Part shown: positions 29,979-39,119 of the stretch, piece after piece
Numbering within the stretch: the stretch's first letter is position 1
Layout: the number at the start of each line of letters is the position of its first letter
From: an uncultured Pelagibacteraceae bacterium
GTDB taxonomy: Bacteria > Pseudomonadota > Alphaproteobacteria > Pelagibacterales > Pelagibacteraceae
DNA length: 64,000 nt
Assembly (NCBI GenBank): GCA_902560245.1
Contig: CACELK010000001.1
Coordinates: forward strand, 34,959 to 98,958
Reading direction: 5' to 3'
Notes under the pieces: generated by a model
What the model was told of the DNA's origin: nothing
What the model saw: only the letters and a program-made list of their open reading frames with translations
Databases searched by the model: none
Position numbers and translations under genes: made by a program

Positions 29979-31142
29979 ATGCGACTTGCAAAAAATATTG
30001 AAAAGCTTGGGACAGAAACCGCTTTTAAAATTTTAGCTGAGGCAAAAAAACTAGAAGCCGATGGAAAGAAAATAATTCATTTAAGTGTAGGTCAGCCAGA
30101 TTTTAAATCACCCAAACATGTTGTAGATGCAGCAAAAAAAGCCTTAGATGAAGGTCATCACGGATATGTTCTACCAAATGGAATAATTGAGTGTAGACAA
30201 GCTGTTACAAGAAAGATTAAAAAACTTTATAATGCAGAAATTGATCCAGAAAGAGTAATTATTATGCCTGGAGCAAAGCCAACAATGTACTATGCAATAA
30301 CATTGTTTGGAGAACCAGGTGCAGAAATCATATATCCTGATCCAGGTTTTCCCATATATGAGTCGATGATAAATTACACAGGAGCAAAAGCAGTTCCGAT
30401 AGATATGCTTGAGAACAAAGATTTTTCTATAAATCCAAAAAAAATATTATCATTAATCAATGAAAATACTCGATTAATAATATTAAATAATCCAAATAAT
30501 CCAACAGGAGCATTTACTGAAAAAAATAAAATAGATGAACTGGCAGAGGGTTTAAAAAAATTTCCAAATGTTGCTATTTTAAGCGATGAAATTTATTCTA
30601 GACAAATTTTTGATGGGAAAAAAATGCCATCTTTTTTTGATTATCCAGATTTATATGACAGATTAATTGTACTAGATGGATGGAGTAAAGCCTACTCAAT
30701 GACCGGCTGGCGTTTAGGATGGGCTGTTTGGCCTGAAAAACTAATTGAACAAGTAATAAAGTTTTGTGTGAACAATCATTCATGCGTAAACGCCGCTATT
30801 CAATTCGGTGGTATTGCCGCCCTTGATGGCCCAGATGATTCTATAAACTTCATGATGGAAAAATTTACAAAAAGAAGAAAATTAATTTGTGAAGGATTAA
30901 ATAGTATTAAAGGTATAGAATGTGTTTTGCCTGGCGGTGCATTTTATGCTTTCCCCAATGTTGGTGAAACAGGGATGAATGGAGAAGAATTTGCAAAAAG
31001 ATGCCTTCATGAAGCTGGGGTTGCAATTGTGCCAGGAACTTCGTTTGGTAAAAAAGCTAATGATTATGTTAGGTTTAGTTTTGCTGCATCACAAGACAAT
31101 ATCTCTGAGGCAATTGAAAACATTAAAAAAATGCTTAGTTAA
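29979..31142 (+). CDS. PLP-dependent aminotransferase, class I/II
   Basis: LSVGQPDFKSP, LNNPNNPTGAF, LSDEIYSRQIF, DGWSKAYSMTGWRLGW. Confidence 0.93.
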   Translation: MRLAKNIEKLGTETAFKILAEAKKLEADGKKIIHLSVGQPDFKSPKHVVDAAKKALDEGHHGYVLPNGIIECRQAVTRKIKKLYNAEIDPERVIIMPGAKPTMYYAITLFGEPGAEIIYPDPGFPIYESMINYTGAKAVPIDMLENKDFSINPKKILSLINENTRLIILNNPNNPTGAFTEKNKIDELAEGLKKFPNVAILSDEIYSRQIFDGKKMPSFFDYPDLYDRLIVLDGWSKAYSMTGWRLGWAVWPEKLIEQVIKFCVNNHSCVNAAIQFGGIAALDGPDDSINFMMEKFTKRRKLICEGLNSIKGIECVLPGGAFYAFPNVGETGMNGEEFAKRCLHEAGVAIVPGTSFGKKANDYVRFSFAASQDNISEAIENIKKMLS

Positions 31143-31184
31143 TTAGTCGTATATTTTACTTTTATTTTTTAATAATATATTTCA

Positions 31185-32558
31185 ATGAATTTAAATCTTC
31201 AAAACCAACTTAAAAAAATTCTTGATGATAGATTTTCTCAATCAGAGTCAACAAGAGCAAATTATGCTAGAGGTGAGGATACATTTGATCCTGTGCTCTC
31301 GCAGGCAGTAGTTTTTCCTGAAACTAATGAAGAAGTCTCTCAAATCTTAAAATTATGTAATGAAAATAAAGTACCAGTAGTTCCATTTGGAACCGGAACT
31401 TCTTTAGAGGGTCATGCAGTAGGAAATGATAAAGGAATAACAATTTCACTTGAAAAAATGAATAAAGTATTAGTCGTAAACATTGGGGACTTTGATTGTA
31501 GAGTTCAAGCTTGCGTGACCAGAGAGCAGCTTAATGAACATCTACGAGAAGATGGTGTTTTTTTTCCAATAGATCCCGGTGCGAATGCTGCTATAGGTGG
31601 AATGGCTTCTACATCTGCTTCAGGAACAATGGCAGTTAAATATGGTACTATGAAGTCGGTAATAACCGGATTGACAGTTATTTTACCAAATGGAGATATA
31701 ATAAATACTGGAGGTAGAGCAAAAAAAACATCGGCAGGATACAATCTAACAAATTTATTTATTGGATCAGAGGGAACTTTAGGAATTATAACAGAAGTTC
31801 AATTAAGATTATCACCTATTCCAGAAAATATAATTAGTGCTGTTTGTCAATTTCAAGAGCTTGAGAATGCAGTAAAGACAGCTCAAGAGGTGATCCAATA
31901 TGGAATACCTATAGCAAGAATTGAATTGCTTAACAAAGATCAAATGGACATAAGTATTAATTACTCAAAATTAGAGGATTTAAAACCTTTACCAACATTA
32001 TTTTTCGAGTTTCATGGCGATGAAATTTCTAACAAAGAGCAAATTAAAATTGTAGATGAACTATCAAAAAATAATGGAGGGAGTGATTTTAAGTGGGCTG
32101 ATACATTAGAAAAAAGAAATAAAATGTGGAGAGCAAGATGGGATGCTTGGTACTCTGTTAAAGCACTTATAAATAATGGACGAGTATACACAACTGATAT
32201 TTGTGTTCCAATTTCTAAAATTACTGAATGTGTTAAGTTTGCCGAGACAGAGGTTAAAAAACTTGGATTAAGAGGTCCAATGGTTGGTCATTTAGGTGAT
32301 GGAAATTTCCATGTTATGCTTCCATATGATCCTTCAAAGAAAGGGGCGTATGAAAAAATTAAAAAATTTAATGATATCTTGATTAAAAAAAGTCTTGAGT
32401 CTGAGGGAACAATTACCGGAGAACATGGAATTGGACTGCATAAAAAAAAATACTTAATGGAACAACACGCAGATAATCTACCTTTGATGAAATCCATTAA
32501 AAGAACTATTGATCCAAATAATATTATGAATCCTGGAAAAATATTCGATTTAAATTAA
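31185..32558 (+). CDS. FAD-binding oxidase (GlcD / D-lactate dehydrogenase-like)
   Basis: VPFGTGTSLEGHAVG, DPGANAAIGGMASTSASGTMAVKYGTM, GHLGDGNFHVMLPYD, GEHGIGLHKKKYL. Confidence 0.93.
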   Translation: MNLNLQNQLKKILDDRFSQSESTRANYARGEDTFDPVLSQAVVFPETNEEVSQILKLCNENKVPVVPFGTGTSLEGHAVGNDKGITISLEKMNKVLVVNIGDFDCRVQACVTREQLNEHLREDGVFFPIDPGANAAIGGMASTSASGTMAVKYGTMKSVITGLTVILPNGDIINTGGRAKKTSAGYNLTNLFIGSEGTLGIITEVQLRLSPIPENIISAVCQFQELENAVKTAQEVIQYGIPIARIELLNKDQMDISINYSKLEDLKPLPTLFFEFHGDEISNKEQIKIVDELSKNNGGSDFKWADTLEKRNKMWRARWDAWYSVKALINNGRVYTTDICVPISKITECVKFAETEVKKLGLRGPMVGHLGDGNFHVMLPYDPSKKGAYEKIKKFNDILIKKSLESEGTITGEHGIGLHKKKYLMEQHADNLPLMKSIKRTIDPNNIMNPGKIFDLN

Positions 32559-32598
32559 TTACGCTAATCATTACTACTCTGAGTTGAAAATAATTTAG

Positions 32599-32611
32599 AA
32601 TTAGACTAATT
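32599..32611. promoter_or_regulatory. candidate operator palindrome upstream of TRAP genes
   Basis: aattagactaatt: 6-bp half-sites around one central base, inside the 121-bp leader before dctP. Confidence 0.3.
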
Positions 32612-32679
32612 AGCACGGGACTCAGAAAAACTTATGTGATTTAATTATCAAGTTAATTAACTAAGAGGAGAAATAAATC

Positions 32680-33858
32680 ATGATTAAAAAAAAGAAGTCA
32701 GCGAAGTCTTTAATTACTTCAAGACGTAAATTTTTTAAGAAAGCAGCTACTGCTGGTGCTGTGATAGCTGGAGGTGCTCTTTTAGCAGGTTGTGACCAGC
32801 AACAAGGTGGCTTTGGCGGAAGAGGGAAAAAAGTTACTCTCAAAATGCAAGCGGCATGGCCAAGCGGCGCAAACATTTTTTTTGAAATGGCTGGCGATTA
32901 TGCAAGAATGGTTGAAGAAATGTCAGGTGGAGAACTCAAAATTGATTTGCAACCAGTTGGCTCAGTTGTAAAAACATCTGAAATTGGTCAAGCAGTAAGT
33001 GATGGTACACTAGACATGGGACATTGGGTTACAGCATATTGGTATGGTAAAAATCCAGCTGCTTCCTTGTTCGGAACAGGTCCATCTTACGGATTATCAT
33101 CCCAAGAAGTAATGGGTTGGATTGAATACGGCGGAGGTAGAGCTTTGTATGAAGAAACTTTGAAAAAAGTTGGCTTCGACTATGTAGGTTACTTCCATAT
33201 GCCAATGCCAGCGCAGCCTTTTGGATGGTTTAAGAAAAATGTGACAAACGTTTCTGATGTAACAGGTATGAAATATAGAACCGTTGGATTGGCTACGAAC
33301 GTACTTACAGCAATGGGTATGGTGGTAAGACAACTTCCAGGTGGAGAAATACAACCAGCTATGAAAACTGGTCTTATTGATGCTGCTGAGTTTAATAACC
33401 CAACATCAGACTCACAATTTGGTATGCAGGATGTATCCAAGCATTATCATTTAGGAAGTTTTCACCAATCTCAGGAAATGTTTGAAATTTGTATCAATAA
33501 AAAAAGACTAAATAGTTTATCACCAAGACACCAAGCAATCTTAAAGTACGCTGCTGGTAGTGCAAATAGTGATAACTACTTTAAAGCTTTAGTTCGTTAT
33601 TCTGCAGATTTAAGCAAGCTGATGAATGAGCATGGTGTTAATGTTTATCAGACTTCTGATGCAATTCTTTCTGAACAATTGAAAGGATGGGATAAAGTAG
33701 TTGGTGAATTTTCTGCGAAAGATCCATTCTTCAAGAAAATTGTAGATTCACAGAAGAAATATGCAAAAACAGTAATGAAATATCTTCTTATGAATCAACC
33801 AAACTACAGGTTGGCTTATGAGAATGAGTTTGGATCTTTAGGCAACGTAAAGATTTAA
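32680..33858 (+). CDS. dctP: TRAP transporter periplasmic substrate-binding protein (DctP family; 2-oxo/monocarboxylate-type)
   Basis: Tat-like leader SRRKFFKKAATAGAVIAGGALLAGC with lipobox; KTGLIDAAEFNNPTSDSQFGMQDVSKHYHLGSFHQSQEMFEICIN; SD ggagaaataaatc. Confidence 0.92.
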   Translation: MIKKKKSAKSLITSRRKFFKKAATAGAVIAGGALLAGCDQQQGGFGGRGKKVTLKMQAAWPSGANIFFEMAGDYARMVEEMSGGELKIDLQPVGSVVKTSEIGQAVSDGTLDMGHWVTAYWYGKNPAASLFGTGPSYGLSSQEVMGWIEYGGGRALYEETLKKVGFDYVGYFHMPMPAQPFGWFKKNVTNVSDVTGMKYRTVGLATNVLTAMGMVVRQLPGGEIQPAMKTGLIDAAEFNNPTSDSQFGMQDVSKHYHLGSFHQSQEMFEICINKKRLNSLSPRHQAILKYAAGSANSDNYFKALVRYSADLSKLMNEHGVNVYQTSDAILSEQLKGWDKVVGEFSAKDPFFKKIVDSQKKYAKTVMKYLLMNQPNYRLAYENEFGSLGNVKI

Positions 33859-33877
33859 ATATTTTAAAATATTATAG

Positions 33878-33912
33878 AAAATGGGGGTTTATTATAACCC
33901 CCATTTTTTTTT
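33878..33912 (+). terminator. intrinsic terminator between dctP and dctQ
   Basis: atgggggtt (33881-33889) pairs with aacccccat (33896-33904), loop tattat, flanking A/T pairs, T9 run 33904-33912. Confidence 0.9.
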
Positions 33913-33948
33913 AGACTAATTTCTATTGTGTTGTATGTTTAAGTCTTT

Positions 33949-34512
33949 ATGAAAAAATACATAAATTTTATTGATCAACTTAGCATTAAAGTAGGTAAAT
34001 CTTTTTCTTGGTGTATACTTATTTTATGCCTCGGAACTTGTTATGAAGTAGTAATGGCATATGCATTCAATAAGCCGACCTTATGGAACTTTGATTTTAG
34101 TCTTCAAATGTATGGTGCAATATTTATGATGGCAGGCGCATACACTTTGGCTACAGCGGCACATGTAAGAGGAGATGTATTGTATAGATTGATGAAACCA
34201 ACTAAACAAGCAAGATTAGATTTAGTTTTATATATCGTATTTTTTTTCCCAGGTGTACTTGCTTTAACGTTTTACGGTTTTGATTACGCTGCTTTAGCAT
34301 GGCGTGTACAAGAAACAAGTTGGAGTAGCCCTGCCCAAATACAAATTTATATGGCAAAGTCATTAATTCCACTTTCAGGATTTTTTTTAACTTTACAGGG
34401 TATCAGTGAAGTAATGAAATGCTTAATTTGCATTAAAGAAAAACAGTGGCCAGAGAGAATTGTTGTTTCTATGGAGACAGAGCAATTGCTAATGAAGAAT
34501 CAAGGAAAGTAA
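33949..34512 (+). CDS. dctQ: TRAP transporter small permease (DctQ)
   Basis: Four TM; AHVRGDVLYRLMKPTKQARLDLVLYIVFFFPGVLAL; between dctP and dctM. Confidence 0.92.
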   Translation: MKKYINFIDQLSIKVGKSFSWCILILCLGTCYEVVMAYAFNKPTLWNFDFSLQMYGAIFMMAGAYTLATAAHVRGDVLYRLMKPTKQARLDLVLYIVFFFPGVLALTFYGFDYAALAWRVQETSWSSPAQIQIYMAKSLIPLSGFFLTLQGISEVMKCLICIKEKQWPERIVVSMETEQLLMKNQGK

Positions 34513-34516
34513 CGTC

Positions 34517-35878
34517 ATGTATTTCTATATACCCGATCCAGCAGTAGCTATGATTATGCTCGTATTCTTTTTAGGTGCAGTATTATTAGGATTCCCTATT
34601 GCTTTTACTCTAATGGCAGTAGGTATAGGTTTTGGGTATTACGCTTATTTTGATTGGGCGTTGATGGAACATTTGTTTGATAATAGAATTTTTAAATTGT
34701 TTGTTCAAAACACTTACACGGTCATGGATAATAATGTTTTGACTGCTGTACCCTTATTTTTGTTCATGGGATATTTAGTAGAAAGAGCAGGAATAGTATC
34801 AAGATTATTTTTTGCTATCAGACTAGCTTCACATAAACTTCCTGCCTCAATGGCTGTGGCAGCTCTTATAACTTGTGCGTTATTTTCAACAGCAACTGGG
34901 ATTATTGGTGCTGTTGTTACTCTAATGGGATTATTGGCATGGCCAGCTATGATAAAAGCTGGATATGACAAAAAATTCTCATCCGGAGTAATTTGTGCAG
35001 GAGGATGTCTTGGAATACTTATTCCACCAAGTATTATGTTAATAGTTTATTCTGTAATTGCTCAACTATCTCCTTTGAGACTGTTCGCAGCTGCAATATT
35101 TCCGGGTCTTCTACTAGCATTTCTATATATTTTATATTCTGTATCATTGGCACTTATAAATCCTAAGGTTGCTCCTAAACCAAGTAAAGAGGAAATACCT
35201 CCAATAGGAAAAATTATTAAAGAGGTTTTCGTATCATTTGTTCCTCTTTTTACGTTAATATTACTTGTATTAGGCACTATTTTAGCAGGTTTGGCTACTC
35301 CAGCAGAAGCAGCTGCTGTAGGCGCTTTTGGTTCAATTGTACTAGCATTTTTTTACAAAACATTAAAATGGGACAATTTCAAAGATGCAGTTTTTCTTAC
35401 AGCAAAAACTTCAGCTATGATTATGTGGTTGTTTGTAGGTTCTTGGACATTTGCATCTGTTTTTTCTTATTTAGGAGGGCATGAGGTTTTTGAACATTTT
35501 TTCAAATCGATTGACATGGCGCCATGGCAATTTTTAGTTTTGACACAATTAATTATTTTTTTATTAGGATGGCCTTTAGAATGGACAGAGATTTTAATAA
35601 TTTTCGTTCCAATTTTTTTACCTTTAGTCGAATTTTTTGGTGTCAACCCATATTTATTTGCAATGTTAATTGCCTTAAACCTTCAAACATCTTTTTTAAC
35701 CCCGCCCATGGCAATGTCAGCTTATTATCTTAAAGGTGTTCAATCACAAAATGTAGAATTAATGGAAATTTTTAAAGGGATAATTCCATTCTTAGGCATT
35801 GTTATATTCGCGATGGTTTTAATGTATATTTTTCCTGAGATTGCTTTGTGGTTACCAGAAAAACTATTTGCAGACTAA
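34517..35878 (+). CDS. dctM: TRAP transporter large permease (DctM)
   Basis: GVICAGGCLGILIPPSIMLIVY, ATPAEAAAVGAFGSI, LQTSFLTPPMAMSAYYL. Confidence 0.95.
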   Translation: MYFYIPDPAVAMIMLVFFLGAVLLGFPIAFTLMAVGIGFGYYAYFDWALMEHLFDNRIFKLFVQNTYTVMDNNVLTAVPLFLFMGYLVERAGIVSRLFFAIRLASHKLPASMAVAALITCALFSTATGIIGAVVTLMGLLAWPAMIKAGYDKKFSSGVICAGGCLGILIPPSIMLIVYSVIAQLSPLRLFAAAIFPGLLLAFLYILYSVSLALINPKVAPKPSKEEIPPIGKIIKEVFVSFVPLFTLILLVLGTILAGLATPAEAAAVGAFGSIVLAFFYKTLKWDNFKDAVFLTAKTSAMIMWLFVGSWTFASVFSYLGGHEVFEHFFKSIDMAPWQFLVLTQLIIFLLGWPLEWTEILIIFVPIFLPLVEFFGVNPYLFAMLIALNLQTSFLTPPMAMSAYYLKGVQSQNVELMEIFKGIIPFLGIVIFAMVLMYIFPEIALWLPEKLFAD

Positions 35879-35879
35879 C

Positions 35880-37214
35880 ATGGATATTTTAAATTTATCC
35901 GTACGTCAAATTGTAGAAAAAATCAAAAATGCTGAGATAACATCCGTAGAACTTTGCAAATTATACATAGAGAGAATTAAAAAATTCGAAAAAGATATTA
36001 AAGCTTGGGCTCATTTCGATGAAAAAATATTATTAGAAAAAGCTCACGAGTCTGATGAGTTTAGGAAATCTGGTAATGCTCTTGGACCCTTGCATGGGGT
36101 TCCAGTTGCCTTAAAAGATATTGTGGGCACTTATGATATGCCTACTGAATGCGGAACCCCTATAAGAAAAGGAAAATCAGCATCTCAAAATGCAGAAATT
36201 GTAGATTTACTAAAATCTTCTGGTGCTTTAATAATGGGGAAAACAGCTACATCAGAATTAGCTTTTTTAAGCCCCCCAAAAACAAGAAATCCCCATGATT
36301 ACAATAGAACACCAGGTGGATCATCTAGTGGATCAGCAGCAGTAATAGCATCTCACATGGCACCACTTTCTATTGGATCTCAGACTGGGGGATCTATTAT
36401 CAGACCAGCATCTTATTGTGGGGTTGTTGGATATAAACCTTCATATGGTCTCATATCTAGAAACGGTGTACTTAGAACTTCCTCTAAACTAGATCATATT
36501 GGTGTTTTTGGAAAAAAAGTTGAGGATGTTGCACTGTTAGCAAAAATTTTGATAAAAAAAGACTCTTATGATGAAGCTTCAGTGCATTATTCTTCAGAAC
36601 ATTTATTAACTGAATGTTTGAAAGACCCAATTTATGAACCGAAGTTTATTTTTTATAAAACAAAAAGTTGGAATAAGGTTGATAAGAAGTCTAGAGAATC
36701 TTTTGAATTTTTTATTAAATCATTTAAAAAAAATATAGAAATATTTGATACACCATCCTATTTTGAAAGAATATCGAAATATCATAAATTAATTCATGAA
36801 GTGGATTTAGCGAATAATTTTAGCGATTATTATAAAAACTATAGAAAAAAACTCTCAAAAGAAATGATAAATGCTATTCAAAATGGAATGAAGCACTCAG
36901 CGAAGGAGTATGCAGAAGCTATAGACTTTATGAAAAGAAGTTATGATTCTTATAAAGAAGTTTTTGAAGATTACTACGCTGTACTCACACCATCAAGCAC
37001 TGGTGTAGCTGACAAAGGTCTTAAAAGTACAGGTTCAGCAGATTTTAATAGAGTTTGGTCATTTCTAGGCACTCCTTCAATATCTCTTCCTTTACTTCAA
37101 GGGGAAAATAATTTACCATTAGGAATTCAAATGGTAGGCGCCAAATATGACGATCATAGGTTTTTAAGCACTGCTAGATGGCTAGAGACAAAATCAGAGG
37201 AGTATAATGAATAA
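35880..37214 (+). CDS. amidase (amidase signature family)
   Basis: GVPVALKDI, GKTATSELAF, TPGGSSSGSAAVIASHMAPLSIGSQTGGSIIRPASYCGVVGYKPSYG. ATG 35880 preferred over the track start at 35841. Confidence 0.94.
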   Translation: MDILNLSVRQIVEKIKNAEITSVELCKLYIERIKKFEKDIKAWAHFDEKILLEKAHESDEFRKSGNALGPLHGVPVALKDIVGTYDMPTECGTPIRKGKSASQNAEIVDLLKSSGALIMGKTATSELAFLSPPKTRNPHDYNRTPGGSSSGSAAVIASHMAPLSIGSQTGGSIIRPASYCGVVGYKPSYGLISRNGVLRTSSKLDHIGVFGKKVEDVALLAKILIKKDSYDEASVHYSSEHLLTECLKDPIYEPKFIFYKTKSWNKVDKKSRESFEFFIKSFKKNIEIFDTPSYFERISKYHKLIHEVDLANNFSDYYKNYRKKLSKEMINAIQNGMKHSAKEYAEAIDFMKRSYDSYKEVFEDYYAVLTPSSTGVADKGLKSTGSADFNRVWSFLGTPSISLPLLQGENNLPLGIQMVGAKYDDHRFLSTARWLETKSEEYNE

Positions 37215-37383
37215 ATTAATTTCAATAATTGGAATATCATTTTCCCTTTTCTTTTTGATTGGGTTAGCAACTACATTAACCAGGTCTCCAATGATAACTT
37301 TTCTAGACGTACTTCCAGTTTATATCATTATGGGAATAGCTATCACTTTTATGATATATGAAGCTTTTTTTGATAAAAAATAA
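37207..37383 (+). CDS. 58-aa two-TM small membrane protein, overlaps amidase 3' end
   Basis: ATG 37207 overlaps the amidase C-terminus by 8 bp; MNKLISIIGISFSLFFLIGLATTLTRSPMITFLDVLPVYIIMGIAITFMIYEAFFDKK*. Absent from the ORF track (below its length cut-off). Confidence 0.6.
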   Translation: MNKLISIIGISFSLFFLIGLATTLTRSPMITFLDVLPVYIIMGIAITFMIYEAFFDKK

Positions 37384-37410
37384 TTAAATATTTTTAAATT
37401 AAAAAAAAGA

Positions 37411-38205
37411 ATGAATTTAAATTATATATTTATTCTAGTTTTTGTAATTTATTTTGTTACCGGTATCTCAATTTATTTCTTACAAAGAAAACTTCTTTAT
37501 CATCCCGCAGTTGATAATTATTTGAATGAAAAAAACCTAAATCACAAAATTCAAAAAATTTATGTAAAATCAGATAATGATTTAATTGGATGGTATCATA
37601 AAAAAAATAAAAACTTCAAAACTTTACTTTTTTTTCATGGCAATGCAGGTAGACTTGAAAATAGAATTTATAAACTTAATGAAATTTCAAATCTAGATCT
37701 AAACTATCTTATTGTTGCCTATAGAGGATTTAGTGGAAATGGTGGCAGACCTAGCGAGCTTGGCTTGTATAAAGATGCTAATCAGTCAAAAAAATGGTTA
37801 AATCAAAACGGAGTAAGGGATGAAGATATAATCCTGTATGGAGAATCTTTAGGTACTGCGATTGCCATAGATCTGGGTCAGAACTTCAAACTATCTGGAA
37901 TAATATTAGAGTCACCATTTATATCAATGACAAAATTAGCAAAAAAATATTACCCATTTTTGCCAATTAATTTATTATTAAAAGATAAATACGAAAACTT
38001 AAAAAAAATTAAAAATATTAATTTTCCAGTTTTGGTAATGCATGGAAAAAAAGACAAAATTGTACCATTTTCAATGGGAAAGACTATTTTTGAAAATGCT
38101 AATAAACCAAAATATAGTTATTTTAACGACTTTGATGATCATATGATGGAGTATAATCAAGATCTTATCAATTCCATTGAAAATTTTGTAGAACAGTTAA
38201 GTTAG
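37411..38205 (+). CDS. alpha/beta hydrolase (YfhR/ABHD13-like)
   Basis: KTLLFFHGNAGRLENRI, AYRGFSGNGGRPSE, LYGESLGTAIAIDL, VLVMHGKKDKIVP. Confidence 0.92.
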   Translation: MNLNYIFILVFVIYFVTGISIYFLQRKLLYHPAVDNYLNEKNLNHKIQKIYVKSDNDLIGWYHKKNKNFKTLLFFHGNAGRLENRIYKLNEISNLDLNYLIVAYRGFSGNGGRPSELGLYKDANQSKKWLNQNGVRDEDIILYGESLGTAIAIDLGQNFKLSGIILESPFISMTKLAKKYYPFLPINLLLKDKYENLKKIKNINFPVLVMHGKKDKIVPFSMGKTIFENANKPKYSYFNDFDDHMMEYNQDLINSIENFVEQLS

Positions 38206-39119
38206 TTTGTACCAATAAAAGCATCAGCAAATTTTTCTGCCTCAAAAATTTGTAAATCGTCTTCTTTTTCACCAAGCCCTAAAGCAACAATTGGTAATTT
38301 ATATTTCTTAGCTACAGCTATTAAAATTCCGCCTTTTGCGGTTCCATCAAGTTTTGTCATAATTAAACCTGTTATTGGAATTATTTTATTAAACTCCTCC
38401 ACTTGATTTATTACATTTTGCCCAGAAGTTGCATCTAAAATCAATAATACTTCGTGTGGAGCATTTGGATCAATTTTTTTAGTAACGTTTGCAATTTTTT
38501 TATATTCTTCCATTAAATTTTTTTTATTTTGTAATCTTCCAGCAGTATCTATTAAAACATGAGTAAATTTATCTTTCATAGCTTCATCGACTGCTTTAAA
38601 TGCTACGGACGCAGGATCAGAACCTTGTGAAGATTTAATTATACTTACATCTATTTTTTTAGCCCAGTTTTCTAACTGCTCAATTGCTGCAGCCCTAAAA
38701 GTATCAGATGCTGAAAAAATAACTTTATTGCCGTTAGATTTCAAAATTTTTCCTATTTTTCCAATTGTGGTTGTTTTTCCTACTCCATTAACACCAGAAA
38801 CAAGAACTGCATTTAAATCAGTTTTATTAGTAAAAAAATCTTTTTTTTCTAGTGGAGACATCAAATCAATTATATATTTTTTGAGAAGTAAATTAATTTC
38901 ATCCACTTTATTTTTATTTGGATCAATTTTTTTTTCTGCAATTATTTTTTTAATTTCCTCAGATGGAATAATACCCACATCTGATTTTATCAAAAATTCT
39001 TCAATTTCATCTAGTGTTTTGTCATCAAGTTCTTTTTTGACAATTATTTCCTTTAGTCCAGAAGCAAAAGTAGAAGCACTTTTTTTAAATCCTAACTTAA
39101 ATTTCTCAAAAATACCCAT
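38202..39119 (-). CDS. ftsY: signal recognition particle receptor FtsY
   Basis: VSGVNGVGKTTTIGKIG, DTFRAAAIEQL, IDTAGRLQNKKNLMEE, TKLDGTAKGG. Confidence 0.97.
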   Translation of the reverse strand: MGIFEKFKLGFKKSASTFASGLKEIIVKKELDDKTLDEIEEFLIKSDVGIIPSEEIKKIIAEKKIDPNKNKVDEINLLLKKYIIDLMSPLEKKDFFTNKTDLNAVLVSGVNGVGKTTTIGKIGKILKSNGNKVIFSASDTFRAAAIEQLENWAKKIDVSIIKSSQGSDPASVAFKAVDEAMKDKFTHVLIDTAGRLQNKKNLMEEYKKIANVTKKIDPNAPHEVLLILDATSGQNVINQVEEFNKIIPITGLIMTKLDGTAKGGILIAVAKKYKLPIVALGLGEKEDDLQIFEAEKFADAFIGTN

